Positions 32,146-36,948 of a DNA stretch of 36,948 nucleotides are shown in pieces; within the stretch, counting starts at the first letter, position 1, and each line of letters starts with the position of its first letter. A program made the translations under genes and the position numbers. The stretch is from Phycisphaeraceae bacterium. GTDB taxonomy: Bacteria; Planctomycetota; Phycisphaerae; Phycisphaerales; UBA1924. A model generated the notes under the pieces. It was not told the origin of the DNA. It did not search any database and saw only the letters and a program-made list of their open reading frames with translations. The stretch covers positions 1 through 36,948 of the forward strand of contig JAHBXG010000004.1 of assembly GCA_019636565.1 (NCBI GenBank), in the 5' to 3' direction.

Positions 32146-35100
32146 TTAGTCAACCCCCCAAACCACACCCGGCTGCACAAACAGCAGCACGCCGTGTACG
32201 TGCGCCGGTTCGAGCCGCAGCGCTCTTCCCACCGCTCGCCGGTAGGATTGAATCTGTTCCCGGTATGTCGCGCCCAGGATTTTCACGCGGTCGCTTGTCA
32301 CTCTATCTGTCTTAAAATCCAGCACTTCCGCCCACACCGGGCGCTGCCCGTCGAGGCCAATCACAACGCGGTCGATTCGCCCTTGCACCAGCCCGCCTTC
32401 GTTCCAGGCGAGCGCCCACTCCCGTACAACGCGAAGTTCCCCGCCGCGCTTCATGTAGCGAGCCCGGGCCAAGGCCCTCCCGATCTCGCCCCCCATCGAC
32501 GCCCGAAACTGCAAGATCTGTTCCCGCGCGGAGCGTTCGTCGCACTTGAACCCGGCCGCGGCACGAAGCAACTCTTCATCCTTGCCGCTCCATCCTTCGC
32601 TCCATTCCACGGTCTCGAACCACGCATGCCATAACTCGCCCCGAATTCGCGATTCTGCGTGCGCATCGATCTCGCGAAGTATCTCGCGAGCCCCCTGCGC
32701 ACGGGAGTGCCCGTGCTTCGACGGTGCAAGGCCCGCGCCCACTTCACGCGATTCGGCGGCGAATCGCACCGCCGCCCGCACCGCATCCGGCCCGCTCTCG
32801 CGACGCTCTTTCTGGTCTTCATCGCTCTTTGCTTTGTACGTATTGCAATAGAGCACCGCCCCGGCCGCAGGATCTTCCGGCGCCGGCTCTCCACCGCCGA
32901 GCGCCTCCCGCAACACCCTCGCGGCACACAACAGAATCCGCTTCTCTTCCCCGTTCGCGATGATCATCTCAAGGTGTCGTCGTGCCCGTGTCATCGCGAC
33001 ATACAGCCCGCTGATCGATTCTCGAACCGCCCGCGATCTCCATCGTTCCGCCATCCCCTCCAGTCGCGCGTCGCACCCCTGCTGTGCCGCGTTCGGCCAG
33101 AGCGACACTGCTTCGACCGGTGCAAGCGGATCGGTCTCACCGGCCTCGCCACGATCCACAACCACCGTCGGCACCGTCTTGAGCCATGGACGCTCAAGAT
33201 CAATAAGAACGACCGCATCCCACTCCAGTCCCTTTGCCTTGTGCACCGTGAGCACGCTCACTCGTCCCGAGGCCTCATCCACCACAGCAGCGTCCTGCAC
33301 AAGCCGGATGAAATCCGGGATTCGCCCTTCTGGTTTCGCATCGAATGACCGAGCGATCCGCTCCAGGTGCTCCAGACGATCGCGGCCCCGCGCTGTCAAC
33401 CGGGACTCCAGTTCACTCCGAATCCACGCAACCACGCCCGCGATCCCGTCGAGCGCGATCCGCTCTCTCAGTTCACGCGAGACCCGCATCCCCACCGACC
33501 CGTCCATCGCCGACGGCATCTGGAGCAATCCAGCCAGCGCCGTTTTCGCAACGTGGTACCGCGATGCGCTGTCGCCCGGATGCTCCGCCAACTGCAGCAG
33601 ACTCACCACAGCGCCGATGCATGGCTCATCCATCAACGGATGCCCTCGCTCCTGGGCCGCCAAGATTTCTCGCTGCTTCAACCGGTGAATCACCCGAGGG
33701 ATCACCCCGTTCGTTCGCGTGATGACCGCGACACTCCACTCCGAATGCGCCCGCGTGATCTCCTCGACCCGCTCCACCGCGCGATCGATGACCAAGTCCA
33801 CCCGATCCTCTTCCTCCGTCTTCAGCCGCACCTGCTCCAGCCTCACGAATCCATCAATTTCCTTCGCGGCTTTGTGGGCGTGAAACGTCGCCCCCCACCG
33901 TTCCGCCGCCTTCTGATGTTTCAAGAGTTCTGTATTGGCCCCGATCCCTTCAAACACCCGGTTCACCGCATCCAGCACACCCTGCGACGACCGCCAGCTC
34001 TTCGCCCGTGTCTCTGGTGCTCCCAGGTTCAGCCGTTCGCTCAGCCCTTCCAACAACTCTGGCACCGCGCCGCGCCACCCGTACAGCGACTGCTTCAAGT
34101 CACCCACCGCAAAGACGCTCCGCCCCGCCTCGCGCGTCGCGCTGATCTCCTCCAGCACCGGCTGCAACACCTCGTATTGCACGCGCGAAGTGTCCTGAAA
34201 CTCATCCAGCAACAGGTGATCGACCTTCCCATCCATGCGGAACGAAATCCACCTCCGCTCCTCTTCTCTAAGCGAAAGCATCATCCGCGGCAAGTCATCA
34301 AATGTCAGCGCATTCCTCGCCGCTTTCACGTCACGCAACTTCGCATCAAACGCCGTCATCAGCCCGCCCGCTGCTCGAGACGCTTCCGCCAACCTTCCCA
34401 CCGCTTTCGCACGAGCGTGCCCGCCGAGCCGTTGCAGAATCGCCGCCATCGGCACAGGCACATCCAACTTCGAATATGTGCCCCCCGTCATTGCCGCTTT
34501 CACGAGCGTGCTACCCCACACCTCGGTCCAGTCTTCTTGCTCCAGGCCAGCGACAATCCCCTCCCGCGCTTTGCGGAAGTTGCCGTGCTCCGCACCTTTT
34601 CCGGTCATGACGGGTGGCAGCGCGCGAAACTCTGCGATTAGCGTCCGAAGCTCTTTGGTATCCAATTCCGCCCGCTCATCCGACCCGATCGCCCCCCACA
34701 TCTTCGCGCTACTGCCGCCATCCACAAACGCGTCGTGCAGCGTCGCCGCCCGCTCGATTAGATCGGTCCGGGGACGCATCGGCAACCCGCCAAGGTTCAT
34801 CGACTCCAGTATCAGAATCAGCGCCTTCGCGTCCACCTCGCGGCAGACCGCATCGATCGCCTCTTCACGCACCTCCTCGATCTCCGTCTCATCCAGCACC
34901 CGCCATCCGGGCGAAAGCCCCAGTTCCCCCGCGCCGAATCGACCGATCTCCGCAAAGTACGAATCCAGCGTCTGCACACGCACGCGATCAATCCGCCTTG
35001 CCAGCGAAAGCGCGAGCGCCCGCGCTTCAGCTCCCTTCAGCCCCGAGACATCTCCCCGCCCTCGCGATGCATCGAGCAAACGTGCCAGCACCTTCGCCAG

Positions 35101-35325
35101 CATCTCCCCCGCCGCTTTGCGTGTGAAGGTGGTCGCGAGTATCTTTTCCGGCGCGCCTCCGGATCGAGCCAGCGCACCGACATATCGCCCGGCCAGTTCA
35201 AACGTCTTTCCCGATCCGGCCGAAGCCAATATGACCGAAGCAGGTCCGGAACTCCCTCCGTCTGTGTGAGCGATAGGTGCAGGTTCCTTGCGCGCCCGAC
35301 CGGGCGTTCGTGGCTCGCGCCCCAT
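32146..35325 (-). CDS. addA: AddA-like helicase-nuclease (UvrD superfamily plus PD-(D/E)XK)
   Basis: Large subunit of a RecBCD-type double-strand-break resection enzyme. 1059 residues from ATG 35325. Helicase motifs are Walker A ASAGSGKT (34-41), Walker B LLLDEFQDTS, VGDLKQSLYGWRG, LTVHKAKGLEWD and VAMTRARRHL. The C-terminal nuclease has AEVLDFKTDR, then a Gln-containing helix YREQIQSYRRAV. The start overlaps the AddB-like stop (TGATG); a GTG just before it (35328) is also in frame. GGGAG/GGAG lies just upstream. It is somewhat shorter than B. subtilis AddA (about 1230), mainly in the middle. Coupled translation with addB fits equal amounts of the two subunits. Confidence 0.93.
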   Translation of the reverse strand: MGREPRTPGRARKEPAPIAHTDGGSSGPASVILASAGSGKTFELAGRYVGALARSGGAPEKILATTFTRKAAGEMLAKVLARLLDASRGRGDVSGLKGAEARALALSLARRIDRVRVQTLDSYFAEIGRFGAGELGLSPGWRVLDETEIEEVREEAIDAVCREVDAKALILILESMNLGGLPMRPRTDLIERAATLHDAFVDGGSSAKMWGAIGSDERAELDTKELRTLIAEFRALPPVMTGKGAEHGNFRKAREGIVAGLEQEDWTEVWGSTLVKAAMTGGTYSKLDVPVPMAAILQRLGGHARAKAVGRLAEASRAAGGLMTAFDAKLRDVKAARNALTFDDLPRMMLSLREEERRWISFRMDGKVDHLLLDEFQDTSRVQYEVLQPVLEEISATREAGRSVFAVGDLKQSLYGWRGAVPELLEGLSERLNLGAPETRAKSWRSSQGVLDAVNRVFEGIGANTELLKHQKAAERWGATFHAHKAAKEIDGFVRLEQVRLKTEEEDRVDLVIDRAVERVEEITRAHSEWSVAVITRTNGVIPRVIHRLKQREILAAQERGHPLMDEPCIGAVVSLLQLAEHPGDSASRYHVAKTALAGLLQMPSAMDGSVGMRVSRELRERIALDGIAGVVAWIRSELESRLTARGRDRLEHLERIARSFDAKPEGRIPDFIRLVQDAAVVDEASGRVSVLTVHKAKGLEWDAVVLIDLERPWLKTVPTVVVDRGEAGETDPLAPVEAVSLWPNAAQQGCDARLEGMAERWRSRAVRESISGLYVAMTRARRHLEMIIANGEEKRILLCAARVLREALGGGEPAPEDPAAGAVLYCNTYKAKSDEDQKERRESGPDAVRAAVRFAAESREVGAGLAPSKHGHSRAQGAREILREIDAHAESRIRGELWHAWFETVEWSEGWSGKDEELLRAAAGFKCDERSAREQILQFRASMGGEIGRALARARYMKRGGELRVVREWALAWNEGGLVQGRIDRVVIGLDGQRPVWAEVLDFKTDRVTSDRVKILGATYREQIQSYRRAVGRALRLEPAHVHGVLLFVQPGVVWGVD

Positions 35326-36948
35326 CACTCCTCTCCCTCTTCTGTTTCAACTTCGATCAGCGATACCCCGCAAAGCCGCGCGAAAGCGCCCGTTTCGAAC
35401 GGATCATCTCCGAGCGGATACTCTTTCTGCAGAATCGCGCCGACAACCTCACGTGCCCGCTCGATGCCATCGAGAACCGCGGCCTCGTCCCACTCGGCAT
35501 ATTCGATCGTGCCCTCCGCACTCGCCTTCGGCAATAGGAAATACCCCGTCTTCACCAACTTCGCCTTCGGTTCCATCGCCCGAAGCAGGAACACATACAA
35601 CGGCAACTGCAAGTCGTGCCACTCGTCGCCCTTCTGATGCGTGTACGCCGGCGTCTTGGCCTTGTCCGCAGTCTTGTAATCCAACACCAGCCACTCGTCG
35701 CCCCGCACATCGATGCGATCGAGCCGACCAGTCAATCCGATCTTCCCTTCCGGCACCTCCATCATGATCGGCTTGTCAGGCTCGCGCTCCGTTGAGTGCA
35801 CCCGCCAGCCCTCCGCGGCATGCTCCGCCTGCACCCGCGCAAAGGTCCGCAGCCGACGCTTCGCCACTTCTGCTTGGATATCCCGGACCGCGCTCCTGCG
35901 TTGGCGGTGCCCCGCGCTCGCCAGCGACGCAAAGCGATCGATCGCCCAGGCCGCGATGTCGTCTTCCCGCTGGAGTGCTTCTGATTCCTTCGGACCAAAC
36001 TCGCTGAGCACCGCGTGTAGAAAGGTGCCCATCTCGCTCTGATCCGCCTCCGGTGACGGCTCGTCCAATTCTTTGAGTCGGGCAACACGCTTCAGGAAGA
36101 ACATGTACGGCGAACGCAGATACTCACGAAACGCCGTGACACGCACTTCGACCGGCGGCTCCATCTCCTGAATCGGTGCAAGCGGAAAGCTTGTAGCGTC
36201 TCGAACCGACCCCGCTTCGGCCACACGCCTCTCCGCCTCGAAGCGGGGTTTTTCGGGCAACTCCTCCACCATTCTTTCCACCCGCGCAAGCGCCTCATCG
36301 TCATCGCACCGGAACAACAACCGGCTCGTCCTTAGGGGGTTGCCCTCTTCATCCCGTTTCGCGCACACAAACCACACGCCACCGCCCCGCTTTTCGCGAG
36401 AGCGGATCAACCCTTCAAGCAAAAACGCATCGCGCTCGGCACGAGTCTCTCCCGTCGCCAGGCCGAGCACGCGCCGCACGCTCTCCGGCAGCAGCGCGTC
36501 CTCAACCCGACCGGTCGGAATCATCCCCTCGTTCAGTCCGAGCACGGCCAAGTACGGCGCGCGGTCAACCGCCGATTCCAGCCAACCCAGCACCTCCACT
36601 TCGCCACGTCTGGACGTCTCCGCCTGTCTCGCATCCGCCAGCGCCTCGAGCACCAATTCAATCGCTCGCCATCCTTCGATGCTCTTTGTCCACGCTGCGC
36701 ACCCGCGGCACTCCGCCACCACTCCTGCGATCGCACCCATCGCGCCCGCTTCCCGCTCGCTCAATTCCACGCCCTCGTACACGCTCTCGAGCACCGCGAG
36801 CAATGCGTCGAGCCGCGCCGACAAACCCGATCCAGGCGTCATCAACTCGCGGCAGAGTTCCGCAACCGCCTTCACCGCATCCCCATCCCCACCCTCGTAC
36901 TGATTCACAAACTCACCCGGCAAGGTAATTGCAGCATGGTCAATCCGA
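35325..36948 (-). CDS. addB: AddB-like nuclease subunit, C-terminal part (5' end outside window)
   Basis: The frame is open to the right edge of the window, so about 541 C-terminal residues are visible. Helicase-like remnants are LGLNEGMIPTGRVEDALLPE, followed by RVLGLATGETRAERDAFLL. The nuclease domain has the entry SPYMFFLKRVARLKEL, then GRLDRIDVRGDEWLVLDYKT with the DYKT of PD-(D/E)XK enzymes and the Gln helix DLQLPLYVFLL. The four cysteines that hold an iron-sulphur cluster in B. subtilis AddB are not seen: the first is absent in the SPYMFF segment, and only one Cys (ARLCGV) remains near the C-terminus. The stop overlaps the addA start. The pair is a conserved DNA-repair operon. Confidence 0.88.
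   Translation of the reverse strand, partial: RIDHAAITLPGEFVNQYEGGDGDAVKAVAELCRELMTPGSGLSARLDALLAVLESVYEGVELSEREAGAMGAIAGVVAECRGCAAWTKSIEGWRAIELVLEALADARQAETSRRGEVEVLGWLESAVDRAPYLAVLGLNEGMIPTGRVEDALLPESVRRVLGLATGETRAERDAFLLEGLIRSREKRGGGVWFVCAKRDEEGNPLRTSRLLFRCDDDEALARVERMVEELPEKPRFEAERRVAEAGSVRDATSFPLAPIQEMEPPVEVRVTAFREYLRSPYMFFLKRVARLKELDEPSPEADQSEMGTFLHAVLSEFGPKESEALQREDDIAAWAIDRFASLASAGHRQRRSAVRDIQAEVAKRRLRTFARVQAEHAAEGWRVHSTEREPDKPIMMEVPEGKIGLTGRLDRIDVRGDEWLVLDYKTADKAKTPAYTHQKGDEWHDLQLPLYVFLLRAMEPKAKLVKTGYFLLPKASAEGTIEYAEWDEAAVLDGIERAREVVGAILQKEYPLGDDPFETGAFARLCGVSLIEVETEEGEE

Noticed and set aside
33367..34641. 424-codon and neighbouring frames on + across addA
   Set aside because: Antisense to clear helicase motifs; Arg/Pro/His-rich as expected for a shadow.
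1..36948. CRISPR array, transposon, prophage, toxin-antitoxin or secondary-metabolite cluster
   Set aside because: No spaced direct repeats, transposase, integrase, phage or defence genes were seen on either strand.

Overview
The window looks like a stretch of core chromosome from a GC-rich bacterium, most likely a planctomycete and possibly Phycisphaerae-like. This is inferred from a type III glutamine synthetase, a fused SecD-SecF with a very long periplasmic insertion, a small membrane protein with the N-terminal zinc ribbon pattern (CxxCGY...L..RCPECG) that is common in that phylum, a QueC-like paralogue, and frequent GTG/TTG starts. There are 29 protein genes and one tRNA. I see no transposase, integrase, phage gene, CRISPR array or rRNA, and no gap between genes reaches 300 bases.

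Left part (1-5500): the 3' end of a six-hairpin glycosidase-like gene on +; a tRNA-Ile2 (CAU) gene on -; a rho-independent terminator; then on - a likely operon trpA, a small reading frame and type III glutamine synthetase. trpA is divergent from a type I methionine aminopeptidase, and the two starts share an overlapping pair of -10-like boxes.

Histidine utilisation block (5571-11724): hutI, hutG and hutU in line on -, then a zinc-ribbon membrane protein on +, then hutH on -. Together these give the complete four-step route from histidine to glutamate, formamide and ammonia. The type III glutamine synthetase nearby could recapture the ammonia.

Middle (11982-19345): on +, an MhqO-like ring-cleavage dioxygenase and an MhqD-like esterase, translationally coupled, followed by a lipoprotein serine hydrolase. 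On -, prolyl-tRNA synthetase, a GNAT acetyltransferase and an AraC-type regulator. Upstream of proS lies a protein that looks like QueC but has lost the ATP loop and the zinc cysteines.

Right part (19490-36948), all on -: addB (cut by the window edge) and addA, rhomboid, tgt, yajC, fused secDF, a LysM membrane protein, a TTG-started FAD oxidoreductase, an aldo/keto reductase, a UDP-glucuronate decarboxylase, a 2'-5' RNA ligase-type phosphodiesterase and a secreted S10 carboxypeptidase. From yajC to the S10 gene the gaps are all below 70 bases, or genes overlap, so this may be one long transcription unit. tgt-yajC-secDF is a widely conserved order.

I did not find a clear new multi-gene system. 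The best leads are the degenerate QueC paralogue with a 9-base-arm palindrome upstream, the small gene wedged between trpA and glutamine synthetase with a stop/start overlap, the basic insertion in Tgt, and several start sites that look leaderless.
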